In this document: in pieces, positions 42,314-50,686 of the stretch
How positions within the stretch are numbered: the first letter of the stretch is position 1
Layout: every line of letters begins with the position of its first letter
DNA from: Oscillospiraceae bacterium
GTDB taxonomy: Bacteria; Bacillota; Clostridia; Oscillospirales; Oscillospiraceae
Assembly (NCBI GenBank): GCA_902765595.1
Contig: CACXAQ010000010.1
Span: forward strand, 1 to 64,000
DNA length: 64,000 nucleotides
Reading direction: 5' to 3'
The notes under the pieces: generated by a model
Database searches by the model: none
Seen by the model: the letters and a program-made list of their open reading frames with translations, nothing else
What the model was told of the DNA's origin: nothing
Program-made: the position numbers and the translations under genes

Positions 42314-42811
42314 CTATTGGGCATAATAGCGATCCGCGACCCATCTGGCGGGGTTTGCGTCGATATATTCCCAAATCTCACGGTAGTCCCGCTCGCTGCG
42401 GATCACGTGCTCGTGAAACGAGCGCTGCCAAAGCGGCAATTCTCCCAAACGCTCGCGGGAGAGCCGCGTGGAGAGAGATTTCAGCACACGCACCACGTCA
42501 GACAATGTAGGGGAGGGGCTTGCCCCTCCCGAACCCGGGTCGAAAGAGACCAACAAATGGACATGGTTGGGCATGATCGCGTAATTGTCGATGTGAACCG
42601 AAGGATAGCGTTTTGGGAGGGCAAGGACCTGCTCCTTTACACATTGGCCGACAGGCGACAGTTCCACCGCGGGAGGGGCAAGCCCCTCCCCTACGGGGAT
42701 CCGGGACAGGATGCACCGCCGGTCATGGGTGCAGATCGTGACGAAATAGGCGCCGGGACCGGAATAATCGTAATCCGGCAGGCGCAGGGGTTTTCGCTTG
42801 GGCAATTCCAT
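42314..42811 (-). CDS. REP-associated tyrosine transposase (RAYT/IS200-like Y1)
   Basis: 165 residues. GAGG lies 9 nt before this ATG. The Y1 HUH motif is PNHVHLL, and the catalytic Tyr is probably in RDYREIWEYI. YDYSGPGAYFVTICT and FHEHVIRS are typical of the family. Two palindromes of the type lying outside the gene occur inside the coding sequence and are translated as GGASPSP and GEGLAPP. Both fall in positions where related proteins vary. Such transposases are domesticated and act on GTAG-headed hairpins. It lies between msrA and a duplicated msrA tail. Confidence 0.85.
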   Translation of the reverse strand: MELPKRKPLRLPDYDYSGPGAYFVTICTHDRRCILSRIPVGEGLAPPAVELSPVGQCVKEQVLALPKRYPSVHIDNYAIMPNHVHLLVSFDPGSGGASPSPTLSDVVRVLKSLSTRLSRERLGELPLWQRSFHEHVIRSERDYREIWEYIDANPARWVADRYYAQ

Positions 42812-42899
42812 GGCAGAAAGCCTCATTTCACAATGTAGGGGAGGGGCTTGCCCCTCCCGAACCCATGATGCCAATGCAGGGGAGGGGCTTGCCCCTCCC
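42507..42899. repeat. Cluster of four GTAG-headed REP palindromes
   Basis: Units of the form GTAGGGGAGGGGC, TT, GCCCCTCCC lie at 42507-42530 and 42671-42694 (inverted), both inside the transposase gene, and at 42835-42858 and 42876-42899 (GCAG variant) upstream of it. The three same-oriented units are each followed by GAACCC or AAACTC. Confidence 0.85.
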
Positions 42900-42964
42900 A
42901 AACTCATGATAACAGATCAGGTGCGCCATGGCAAGAGCGCGCATCCTCACCGCCCTGCTGCGGC

Positions 42965-43011
42965 TGCTGCCACATCTCCAAAGAGCTGCCGCACCTGAGG
43001 GAGAAGCCCTG
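42965..43011 (+). pseudogene. Duplicated 3' tail of msrA
   Basis: A 46-bp stretch encoding CHISKELPHLREKP plus stop repeats the end of msrA (42205-42250) with about three mismatches, 760 bp downstream. It has no start and is a remnant. Confidence 0.8.
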
Positions 43012-43080
43012 AGAAACGCTCCATGACGCCTCCCGAGAGGAAGCGTCAGGGAGCCGTCACAGCGAACAGGACAAAGAAAT

Positions 43081-43121
43081 ACCCGGAATATGCAAATTTC
43101 GCATATTCCGGGTGTTTTTTG
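43081..43121. terminator. Terminator hairpin before the aspartate aminotransferase gene end
   Basis: ACCCGGAATATGC pairs perfectly with GCATATTCCGGGT around AAATTTC, followed by six T on the plus strand. Confidence 0.75.
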
Positions 43122-43139
43122 CACTCTTTCAAGCGGAGC

Positions 43140-43207
43140 TGTGACGGATGACGGTTATTTGAGAGCCCGGGCAAAATCTTACCGTCATCACCGTCATGAC
43201 CGTCATG
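43140..43207. repeat. TGACGGATGACGG repeat, copy 2
   Basis: Begins TGTGACGGATGACGGTT and ends ACCGTCATGACCGTCATGG, with CCCGGGC in the middle, like the copy at 39474-39551. Confidence 0.65.
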
Positions 43208-43212
43208 GTCCT

Positions 43213-44490
43213 TTACTCGGCCAGCAGCTTCTCCATGGCCGCCAGCTTCATGCTGGTGCAGTAGATGTCCATGGCCTGCTCCAGCTGGTCGATGGGCGGC
43301 AGGGAGGGGGCCACGCGCATGTTGCTGTCCTGGGGGTCCCTGCCGTAGGGGAAGGTGGCGCCGGCGCCGGTCATGGTCAGGCCCGCCTCCTTGCAGAGCT
43401 TCCAGGTGGCCTTGGCGATGCCGGGCATGGTGTTCACGCTCACGAAGTAGCCGCCCTTGGGCTTTTCCCAGCGGGCGATGCCCAGCGGCGCGATCTCCCG
43501 CTCCAGATTGTCCAGCACGCACTTGAACTTGGGCCCCAGGATCTCCGCGTGGCGCTTCATCAGGCGGAGGACGCCGGCCTTGTCCTTCAGGTAGCGGACG
43601 TGACGGAGCTGGTTGACCTTGTCGTAGGAGATGATCTGGGCGTTCAGGAGCTTCTTCATGTAGGCCATGTTGTTCTCGCTGCAGGCGAACACGGAGATGC
43701 CCGCGCCGGGGAAGGTGATCTTGGAGGTGGAGGCGAATTCAAAGACCATGTCGGCGTTGCCGTACTTCTCACACTCCTTCAGGATGTCGGGGAAGGGCAC
43801 GTAGTCCCCGTCGAACTCATGCACGCAGTAGGCGTTGTCCCACATGAGCAGGAAGTCGGGGGCGGCGGGTTTCATGGAGGCGATGCGGCGGATGGTCTCC
43901 GCGCTGTAGATGATGCCGTCGGGGTTGGAGTACTTGGGCACGCACCACATGCCCTTGACCTCCGGATCCCGGATCAGCTCCTCCACCAGGTCCATGTCCG
44001 GGCCTTCGGCGGTCATGGGCACGGTGATCATCTCCATGCCGAAGCTCTCGGAGATGCCGAAGTGCCGGTCATAGCCGGGGGCGGGGCAGAGCCACTTGAC
44101 CTTGTCCAGCTTCGCCCAGGGCTTGGGGCTCATCACCCGGCCGTGGGTGTAGGCCTTGGCGATGGTGTCGTACATCAGCTGCAGGGAGGCGCTGCCGCCG
44201 ATGAAGACCTGCTCGGGCTTCACGTCCAGCAGCTCCGCAAAGAGCTTGCGGCAGGCGGGCAGACCCTCCAGATTGCCGTAGTTGCGCGCGTCGATGCCGT
44301 CGCTGCTATAATCGCTGTCGGACCGGAGGATGTCCATCATCTCCCCGGCCATGTTGAGCTGGGCCGTGCTGGGCTTGCCGCGGGCCATGTTCAGACTCTG
44401 GCCCAGGGCCTTCAGTTCCTCGTAGTGGGCCTTGACGCCCGCCAGCTCCTCCCGGAGCTCTTTCTTGGTCATTTCCGCGTATTGTTTCAT
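43213..44490 (-). CDS. Class Ic aspartate aminotransferase-like enzyme
   Basis: 425-residue fold-type I PLP enzyme. The PLP lysine is in FASTSKITFPGAG, with CPAPGYDRHF and MWDNAYCVHEF before it and NMRVAPS near the end. The sequence matches the subgroup Ic aspartate aminotransferases described in Corynebacterium and relatives. It would interconvert aspartate/oxaloacetate with glutamate/2-oxoglutarate. The family also includes enzymes of uncertain substrate, so the aspartate assignment is probable rather than certain. Confidence 0.8.
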   Translation of the reverse strand: MKQYAEMTKKELREELAGVKAHYEELKALGQSLNMARGKPSTAQLNMAGEMMDILRSDSDYSSDGIDARNYGNLEGLPACRKLFAELLDVKPEQVFIGGSASLQLMYDTIAKAYTHGRVMSPKPWAKLDKVKWLCPAPGYDRHFGISESFGMEMITVPMTAEGPDMDLVEELIRDPEVKGMWCVPKYSNPDGIIYSAETIRRIASMKPAAPDFLLMWDNAYCVHEFDGDYVPFPDILKECEKYGNADMVFEFASTSKITFPGAGISVFACSENNMAYMKKLLNAQIISYDKVNQLRHVRYLKDKAGVLRLMKRHAEILGPKFKCVLDNLEREIAPLGIARWEKPKGGYFVSVNTMPGIAKATWKLCKEAGLTMTGAGATFPYGRDPQDSNMRVAPSLPPIDQLEQAMDIYCTSMKLAAMEKLLAE

Positions 44491-44751
44491 GGCAGTTATC
44501 CTTTCTCAGATCCCGCGCCCGCCATCCGGGCCATGGCGCCGGAGAATATGATTTCGCCGGGGAAAAGGAAGCACGCTTGTCATTATTGTAGCATATCGCC
44601 CTTCTGCAATCAAGGATTTCGGGCATTTTTCCCAAAAATCCTCTTCCCCTTTTCCGGGATCTATGGTAGTATTTGTTTATCTTGTTAAACTGAGGCCGGA
44701 TAAAAACCTGAGAGAGCATTTATCCGGTATCAGCAGGAAAGGGGTGGGCGC

Positions 44752-45531
44752 ATGCAGGCCATGTGGATGCCCATGGAACTGAACCTGCAGATGATCCTGA
44801 TCGTGCTGGCCGGGGTGTTCCTGGCCGGGTTTATGGACGGGATCGCCGGCGGCGGCGGGATCGTCTCCGTCCCGGCCTATTTTCTGGCGGGGCTGCCGGC
44901 CCATCTGGCCCTTGGCACCAATAAGCTCTCCTCCTGCGTGGGCACCGCCGTGTCCGCCTCCCGCTTCATCCGGGGCGGCTACGTGGACTGGAAGCTGGGC
45001 GTGCCCTCCATCGTGCTGGCCATCCTGGGCGCCGCCCTGGGCACCCGGCTGCAGCTGATGGTGGACGAGCGAGTGCTGAAGTATCTGCTGCTGCTGGTGC
45101 TGCCCATCGTGGCGGTGGTGGTGCTCCGGCAGCGGACCCTGCCGGAGGAGCGGGGGGACATCTCCCGGGGCAAACAGGCGGCCATCGTGCTCTCGGCGGC
45201 GCTGATCGTGGGCGCCTACGACGGCTTTTACGGCCCCGGCGCCGGCACCTTCCTGGTGCTGACCTTCTGCGCCCTGGGCAAGCTGGACGTGCGCACCGCC
45301 TCCGGCAACGTGAAGATCGTGAACCTGGCCAGCAATCTGGGGGCCCTGGCCACCTCGCTTCTCAACGGCAAGGTGTTCCTGGCCCTGGGCCTGATCGGGG
45401 CGGTGGCCTCGGTGGCGGGGCACTGGATCGGCTCGGGCCTTGCCATCAAGGACGGCTCCAAAATCGTCAAGCCCGCCATTCTGATCGTGCTGATCCTGCT
45501 GACGGTCAAGGTCGTCTCGGAATTGCTCTGA
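44752..45531 (+). CDS. TauE/SafE (TSUP) family anion transporter
   Basis: 259 residues with about eight membrane helices. GIAGGGGIVSVPAYFLAGLPAHLALGTNKL is the family signature, and YDGFYGPGAGTFL begins the second repeat. TSUP proteins carry sulfite, sulfoacetate or other small anions; the substrate is not evident. A small hairpin (CCGGATAAA against TTTATCCGG, 44697-44725) precedes the ribosome site and may influence expression. Confidence 0.88.
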   Translation: MQAMWMPMELNLQMILIVLAGVFLAGFMDGIAGGGGIVSVPAYFLAGLPAHLALGTNKLSSCVGTAVSASRFIRGGYVDWKLGVPSIVLAILGAALGTRLQLMVDERVLKYLLLLVLPIVAVVVLRQRTLPEERGDISRGKQAAIVLSAALIVGAYDGFYGPGAGTFLVLTFCALGKLDVRTASGNVKIVNLASNLGALATSLLNGKVFLALGLIGAVASVAGHWIGSGLAIKDGSKIVKPAILIVLILLTVKVVSELL

Positions 45532-45543
45532 GGGGGAAAGCAT

Positions 45544-45795
45544 ATGAAAAAGACCATCGGGATCCTGGGCGGCATGGGGCCGCTGGCCACGGCGGACCTG
45601 CTCATCAAGATCACCACGGCCACCGACGCCGCCTGCGACAACGAGCATATCCGCGTGTATATCGACTCCAACGCCGCCATCCCCGACCGGACCGGCGCCA
45701 TCCTCCACGGCGGGCCGGACCCGGTGCCGGAGATGCTCTCCGCCCTGCGGAACCTGGAGAAATGCGGCGCGGACTGCGTCGTCATGGCCTGCTCA
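45544..45795 (+). pseudogene. Aspartate/glutamate racemase, N-terminal remnant
   Basis: The first ~84 residues match the aspartate racemase family (KKTIGILGGMGPLATADLL, YIDSNAAIPDRT, GADCVVMAC). The frame then runs into unrelated sequence at the point where the catalytic Cys motif CNTAH should finish, and stops at 45924. The C-terminal two-thirds is missing and symporter sequence follows, so this is one side of a deletion junction. It begins 13 bp after the TSUP gene. Confidence 0.8.
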
Positions 45796-46781
45796 TGGGC
45801 AACATCTTCCAGCCCCACGCGGAGCTGGCCCAGGTCACGGAACTGGCGGCGGACGCGGCGGGCAAGACCGCGGACGTCAGCGTCTGGGGCGTCATCTCCG
45901 ACATCGTCCCCACAAGCGTCCTGACCTCCCTGGTCAACGAGACGGTGCTGCAGGTCATCTTCTTCGCGCTGGTCTTCGGCCTCTGCCTCTCTTACATGAA
46001 GATCTCCGACGACGAGCGGATCCGCACCATCTCCACCACCATGTACAACATCTTTGACTGCCTGAGCGAGATCATGATGCGGGTCGTGCGCGGCATCATG
46101 CAGTACGCGCCCATCGGCGTGGCGGTCCTGATCTGCGAGGTGTTTGCCAAGAACGGCGCCAAAGTGGCGGGCGCCCTGGTCACCGTCACCGTGGCCTGCT
46201 TTGTGGGCTACGCCATCCATATCGTCCTGGCCTACGGCGGCCTGCTGAAGATCTACCGCATCAAGATCGGCACCTTCTTCAAGGAGGCCCGGACCCCGTT
46301 CATCACCGCCTTCGTCACCCGTTCGTCCAACGCCACCCTGCCCACCACCATGACCGCTGCCGAGAACCTGGGCGTGGACAAGGAGGTCTATGCCTTCTCC
46401 CTGCCTCTGGGCGCCACCATCAATATGGACGGCACGGCCATCTACCAGGGCGTCTGCGCCTTCTTCCTGGTCATGTCCTGCTTCGGCCGGGGCCTGACCT
46501 TCGGGGAAATGGGCATGATCGTGCTGCTGGCCACGCTGGCCTCCATCGGCACGGCGGGTGTTCCCGGCGCCGGCGCCATCATGCTGGCCATGGTCATGCA
46601 GGGCATCAACATGCCCATCGCGGAAGGGACCATCCTGGCCGGCGCTTACGCCATGATCCTGGGCATCAACGCCATCCTGGATATGGGCCGCACGGCGCTG
46701 AATGTGGTCGGCGACCTGACCTGCACCTGCTGCGTGGCAAAGCACACCAAGTTCCTGCGTGAGGATTCGGTACTCAAATAA
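45790..46781 (+). pseudogene. Dicarboxylate/amino acid:cation symporter, C-terminal part (DAACS)
   Basis: From about 45790 the reading frame gives the last ~330 residues of a glutamate/aspartate-type Na+ symporter, including the SSNATLPTTM substrate motif and NMDGTAIYQG. The first two to three membrane helices are absent, and no start codon with a ribosome site fits. It was probably a separate gene for uptake of dicarboxylic amino acids, next to the racemase, before a deletion joined them. Confidence 0.8.
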
Positions 46782-46784
46782 GCC

Positions 46785-47171
46785 ATGAATCGAAACGACC
46801 TGGATAAGCGGCTGCGGGAGCTTTCCCTCTACAGCAGCTTCTATCACCGCAGGGAATTGAAGCCCCTGGCCCAGCTTCTGGCGGAGGGGGAGCAGCTCAA
46901 CTGTATCCTCACCGGCGTGCACGAGGGAAACCGCAAGATGCTGGCGGTCACCGACCGGCATCTGATCCTCATTTTCGCCGGCGCGCTGGGTTCGGGCGAC
47001 GTGAAGGTGATCCGGCGCGACGGCGTGACGGAATACAGCTTTGAGAAAAAGCTGCTGTTTTCCAATTTGCGCATCGTCACCGGGGACGGGACCGAGTATA
47101 TCCTCACCAACACCCAGGGCGGCCTGAAGGAGCTGTTCGAGTGGGCCATGTCCCAGCCCGTGCCGGTGTGA
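46785..47171 (+). CDS. YokE-like PH-domain protein
   Basis: 128 residues with no signal or membrane segment. The sequence (MLAVTDRHLILIFAGALGSGDVKVIRRDGV then FSNLRIVTGDGTEYIL) matches the bacterial PH-like fold of YokE. The function is unknown; proteins of this kind are often linked to membranes or to phage-type operons. The ATG follows the symporter stop by 3 bp and no strong ribosome site is visible. Confidence 0.7.
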   Translation: MNRNDLDKRLRELSLYSSFYHRRELKPLAQLLAEGEQLNCILTGVHEGNRKMLAVTDRHLILIFAGALGSGDVKVIRRDGVTEYSFEKKLLFSNLRIVTGDGTEYILTNTQGGLKELFEWAMSQPVPV

Positions 47172-47243
47172 GGAAGGTTCGGCCGCCCAGACCGGGTCCA
47201 GACCCTGTTGAAACAAGGCTATTGCAACGGCTATTGCAATAAA

Positions 47244-47272
47244 GAGCGCCCGCCGAAAGGCGGGCGCTCTGA
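47244..47272. repeat. GC-rich hairpin inside a 64-bp direct repeat
   Basis: GAGCGCCCGCC, GAAA, GGCGGGCGCTC. Its right half begins the 64-bp sequence repeated at 47667-47730, and its left half matches the arm of the foldback element. Confidence 0.7.
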
Positions 47273-47730
47273 CTGTATCGGAGTCTTGGCCGGTGCGGCA
47301 AGGGCTTGACACGCATGGGGTGATTGTGAAGAGGGGATGGTAGTCCCCTCTTCACGTTCAATCTATGCAAAACGGGGAACTTTTTCGGTAGTTCCCCGTT
47401 TTGCGTCTCAAGCTGTCGACACTTTGTCGACAGCTTGAGCGCCCGCCAAAGGGTGTGCAGCTTAGGGATGCGACAGCCGCAAAAAGGATCCTTTTGCGGC
47501 GGACTTCGTTGAAAATGCTCGGAATACAACGCCAGTATTCCTGCGCTTTTCGCCTCAGACAATATAGAAAACTCCGGGAATACTTGATGTATTTCCGGAG
47601 TTTTCTGTGCCGTATGGGCGGATAAGGGCCTCGCAAAACCTATCGACTCCCTAAGCTGCACGCCCCAAGGCGGGCGCTCTGACTGTATCGGAGCCTTGAC
47701 CGGTGCGGCAAGGGCTCGACACGCATGGGG
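47257..47730. repeat. 64-bp direct repeats flanking a hairpin-rich segment
   Basis: 47257-47320 and 47667-47730 are 61/64 identical. Between them are a hairpin (GTGAAGAGGGG with its complement), another (AAAACGGGGAAC with GTTCCCCGTTTT), TCAAGCTGTCGAC with its complement, and the foldback element. Confidence 0.75.
47437..47680. repeat. Foldback element, copy 2
   Basis: About 39-bp arms pair (GAGCGCCCGCC..GTGCAGCTTAGGGA and complement). The core shares TTGAAAATGCTCG, ATTCCTGCGCTTTTCGCC and TCCGGGAATAC with copy 1, but the arms have unrelated outer sequence. Confidence 0.75.
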
Positions 47731-47751
47731 GGAGCGGGTAGAAGGGGCGCT

Positions 47752-48507
47752 TCAGCCCAGACCCAGCTCCTGCCATTTTTCGGGGCTGAGGGTCTGGAGC
47801 GAGTCGATCACCACCACGCAGTCCGGCCTGACCTTCTCCATGACCGTGAGCATGCAGGCCTCGGGGATGGCCACACAGCCGCCGGTATAGGGCTTGACCC
47901 TGCCCAGGCAGTGCAGGAAGATGGCGCTGCCGTCGCCCGGCACGCAGGCGTCGTTGTAGCTGATGTTGAGGCAGTATTGGTATTCGGCGGTGTAGTCGAT
48001 GATGTGCTCGCTGTCCGCGAGGCTCAGATCGGGCAGGTCCCGGATGCTGACCATGGTGTTGTAGCCATAGCCCTCGCGCCCGTCGCCGGACCAGTAATCC
48101 TCCTCCGTGACCTGATGATAGGCTATCGCGCAGCCGGGGTCTTCGGCGATGCCGAAGGCGGCGTTGAAGCGGAAGGTCCCCACCGGGGTCATGCCGTCGC
48201 CCTCTTTGGTCTTGCCAAGGCCGTGCTTCCCGATAAAGCCCGGCGTGGACAGGAGCTCTTTCCAGCTGCCGTCGGCGTCTTTTTCGTGCAGGGAAATGTA
48301 CGCGGTGGTCTGGCCCACGCCGGCGACCACAAAGAGCTGCCGGGCCTCCTTCGCCTCTCCCAGCGCAGCGATCCATGGGGGAGAATCCGGGAGCTCCGTC
48401 TTCTCCGCGGCTTCGGCGCTGGCTGTCGGGACGGCTGCCTGCCCCCCGGCGCAGGCCGAGAGCAGAACAAGGGCCAGGAGCGCCGGAATGATCCAAGTTT
48501 TTTTCAT
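47752..48507 (-). CDS. L,D-transpeptidase-like lipoprotein (YkuD fold)
   Basis: 251 residues. GGAGG precedes the ATG. Lipobox LSAC with Cys19 implies surface anchoring. The YkuD-type catalytic region is FLHCLGRVKPYTGGCVAIPE, with the nucleophile Cys in TGGCV and an upstream His. The GMTPVGTF segment is also conserved. It may crosslink peptidoglycan through L,D bonds. The surrounding region is repetitive and carries no other gene of this strand. Confidence 0.82.
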   Translation of the reverse strand: MKKTWIIPALLALVLLSACAGGQAAVPTASAEAAEKTELPDSPPWIAALGEAKEARQLFVVAGVGQTTAYISLHEKDADGSWKELLSTPGFIGKHGLGKTKEGDGMTPVGTFRFNAAFGIAEDPGCAIAYHQVTEEDYWSGDGREGYGYNTMVSIRDLPDLSLADSEHIIDYTAEYQYCLNISYNDACVPGDGSAIFLHCLGRVKPYTGGCVAIPEACMLTVMEKVRPDCVVVIDSLQTLSPEKWQELGLG

Positions 48508-48707
48508 AATCTGTCCTCCTCGATCCAGAGAAATCTATCGGGGAGATTATATCATGCGCCGCCGGGGATCGCAACGGGAAACCGGCCGTGCCCCCGGCGG
48601 AGAAAGAAAAGCTTCGGACGGCTCTCTTTCCGGGAAGGATCCAATAGGGAAGCAAAACCGGAACCCCCGGGAAAAGTCGCCCCAAGGATCTCGGGCGGGC
48701 TTGGGCC

Positions 48708-50159
48708 TCAGCGTCCGGCCTGTTCTGCTGCAGCGATTGAGTATGCAGCGCTGGCTGCGTCTCCTTTTTCCGAATTCGGTATAAACTCGACATATGGCAT
48801 GTGGATAGCGCCGGAAAAAACAGCCATGCTTCCCTCGTCACCGATTTCCGTATCATTATAGATGCCCCGACTCGTATTCAGATCCTGGTCTGTCCCGTCT
48901 GAGAGTCTCACCGTAAGAACATAGAGATCCGGACCGCGGCTGCTATGACTGATGTGCTTATCGACGACCTCCACCGGCACAATTCTGGGATCTTGAAAAT
49001 CCAGGAGAGCGTTGAGTTGAGCGGGGACTCCCAAAGAAAAGACCAGGAGCAGGAACCACGCGCTCAGAAGCGTGACAAAGCGTCTCCGTATTTCCTGAAA
49101 CCGCCAGAAGAACAACACGGTGAGAAGCACAGAGAAAATTAATCCGGCCAGATAGATAGACCAGAACGGAATGAAATTGAAATCCAGCAAAGAACGGAGC
49201 ACAAGACCGATTCCGGAAGCCACCATCGGTCCGATCATGCCGATGCTCTTGGCCCCGGTCTCCCTCATGGATTCGCTGTTGCTGCGGATGAGCGAGAAAT
49301 AATCAGGGAAGACCAGCGCCAGGGTCACTACGGCAGTGTAGCAGAGGAGGCAGAGGCCCGCCCACAGCTCATAGGGCCTGCTAATAAAAAGAAAGCCCAA
49401 AGAGGAGACCGCCCCCAGGACCAGAAGAACGATGCTCGCAATGTACAGACGACGATAACAGGCCGGGTCCTGCTGCGCCTTTTTCTGCCGACCGATGGAA
49501 AGGTCCTCTTCATGCTTGTCCAGCGCTTTCTGATCCAGCTTTATCCGTGGCCCAAGATCACGAAAGAAGCGCAGAACTTGCTGAGTGGAAAGCTGATCCA
49601 GCAGAATGTAATTGCGCCTTTTGGGAGAGTAGAGGCTGATAAGGCCAAAGCTGGGGATAGGCGTTGTGGTAACCGTTTTCGGGCTGAAAACAGCCTGATC
49701 CACGCTTCCCTTTTCCACGCGGAAGTTCTTTCCGGGGAGAGCGTCGAATTCCCCGGGGGAAGGGCAGTGATCCAGCAGCTTTTCCGCTGTGATCCCGAGC
49801 AGCTCTCCGCCAACCTGATAAAACAGAAAAGCTCGCTCATCGCAAAAAACCTGGTAGATCCTTCCAGAAGGATTATGAAACAGAAGCAGAGAGGGCGGTG
49901 CGTCCTCCTCCTCTGCAGCAGAGAAAGGATCCGCTGAAATGCCTGCGGAGGCTTCCTGCTCTCTGTCAAATGCTTCGACCTGCTCCTTTTCTTTGCGCAG
50001 TCTGATTACCAGCGATGCCAGCAAAAATATCCCAAAGCCGAGAAAAAACGATATTGTGGACCATGGCCTCCCTACTGTCCGCTGCAAATACAGCGATAAC
50101 CACATCAGAATCAATGCGGCGATATTGGACAGGTAAAACAAGGTTTTCCTTTTTTTCAT
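48708..50159 (-). CDS. Unknown six-helix membrane protein
   Basis: 483 residues, start with AGGAGG upstream. Two helices near the N-terminus, then a soluble stretch of about 190 residues, then four further helices (LYIASIVLLVLGAVSSLGFLF and following), then a C-terminal extracytoplasmic part of about 85 residues. I do not recognise the family. Base composition is clearly lower in GC than flanking genes, which could mean acquisition. Nothing nearby suggests a role. Confidence 0.65.
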   Translation of the reverse strand: MKKRKTLFYLSNIAALILMWLSLYLQRTVGRPWSTISFFLGFGIFLLASLVIRLRKEKEQVEAFDREQEASAGISADPFSAAEEEDAPPSLLLFHNPSGRIYQVFCDERAFLFYQVGGELLGITAEKLLDHCPSPGEFDALPGKNFRVEKGSVDQAVFSPKTVTTTPIPSFGLISLYSPKRRNYILLDQLSTQQVLRFFRDLGPRIKLDQKALDKHEEDLSIGRQKKAQQDPACYRRLYIASIVLLVLGAVSSLGFLFISRPYELWAGLCLLCYTAVVTLALVFPDYFSLIRSNSESMRETGAKSIGMIGPMVASGIGLVLRSLLDFNFIPFWSIYLAGLIFSVLLTVLFFWRFQEIRRRFVTLLSAWFLLLVFSLGVPAQLNALLDFQDPRIVPVEVVDKHISHSSRGPDLYVLTVRLSDGTDQDLNTSRGIYNDTEIGDEGSMAVFSGAIHMPYVEFIPNSEKGDAASAAYSIAAAEQAGR

Positions 50160-50322
50160 ACGGGGCCTCCTCTTGCCGCGAGACTGCGAACCTCCCTGCA
50201 GTTGTCTGCCGCAGGGGCATAAGACCCGAATACGAGGCCTTTGCTGCATTATAGCATGCCGTTCCAGGCAAAACAAGGTTTGACATGTTTTGCGGCTTCC
50301 GGGTGGATGGCAACTATCCTAT

Positions 50323-50576
50323 TGACCCGTACGGGCGAAGGGCTCCCCGCCTGCGACGCGAAGCCAGTCCCTTTAGGGGCGGGCGGGCCTGGACGCGGCT
50401 CGAGGCTGTGACCCGTACAGGACTCGCATGCATCTGCGCCTTGCGGGAGACGGCGCAGATAGATGGTTTCGCCAGTGTGCGCACTGGCTCATGCACAGCC
50501 CACCGGGCTGTGCGGACATAATTCGAGTCCCGTACGGCAAAAGAAAGCGGCCATCCAAAGGATGACCGCTTTCTTT
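50323..50576 (-). repeat. tRNA-tethered element, copy A, downstream of tRNA-Glu
   Basis: Reading away from tRNA-Glu: terminator hairpin (50539-50576), inverted copy of the T-arm (50537-50522), small hairpins, direct copy of the tRNA end GAGTCCTGTACGGGTCA (50426-50409), the core, and another partial copy CCCGTACGGGTCA (50335-50323). The 50160-50576 interval has no gene. Confidence 0.75.
50346..50401 (-). repeat. Conserved core of the tRNA-tethered element, copy A
   Basis: A 56-bp block centred on GCCCCTAAAGGGACTGGC. It is 52/56 identical to the block at 51072-51127 in the other orientation. Confidence 0.85.
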
Positions 50577-50651
50577 TGGTGACCCGTACGGGACTCGAAC
50601 CCATGTTACCGCCGTGAAAGGGCGGTGTCTTAACCACTTGACCAACGGGCC
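50577..50651 (-). tRNA. tRNA-Glu (anticodon UUC)
   Basis: Acceptor GGCCCGT/ACGGGTC with one G-U pair, anticodon loop CTTTCAC giving UUC, T-loop GGTTCGAGTCC, encoded CCA at 50579-50577. Confidence 0.95.
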
Positions 50652-50686
50652 TTATAAAGGGCGCAGGCGAAACGTCTGCGCCCATC

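Noticed and set aside
42507..42899. CRISPR array
   Set aside because: The four palindromes are unevenly spaced, in both orientations, with coding sequence between them; they are REP units.
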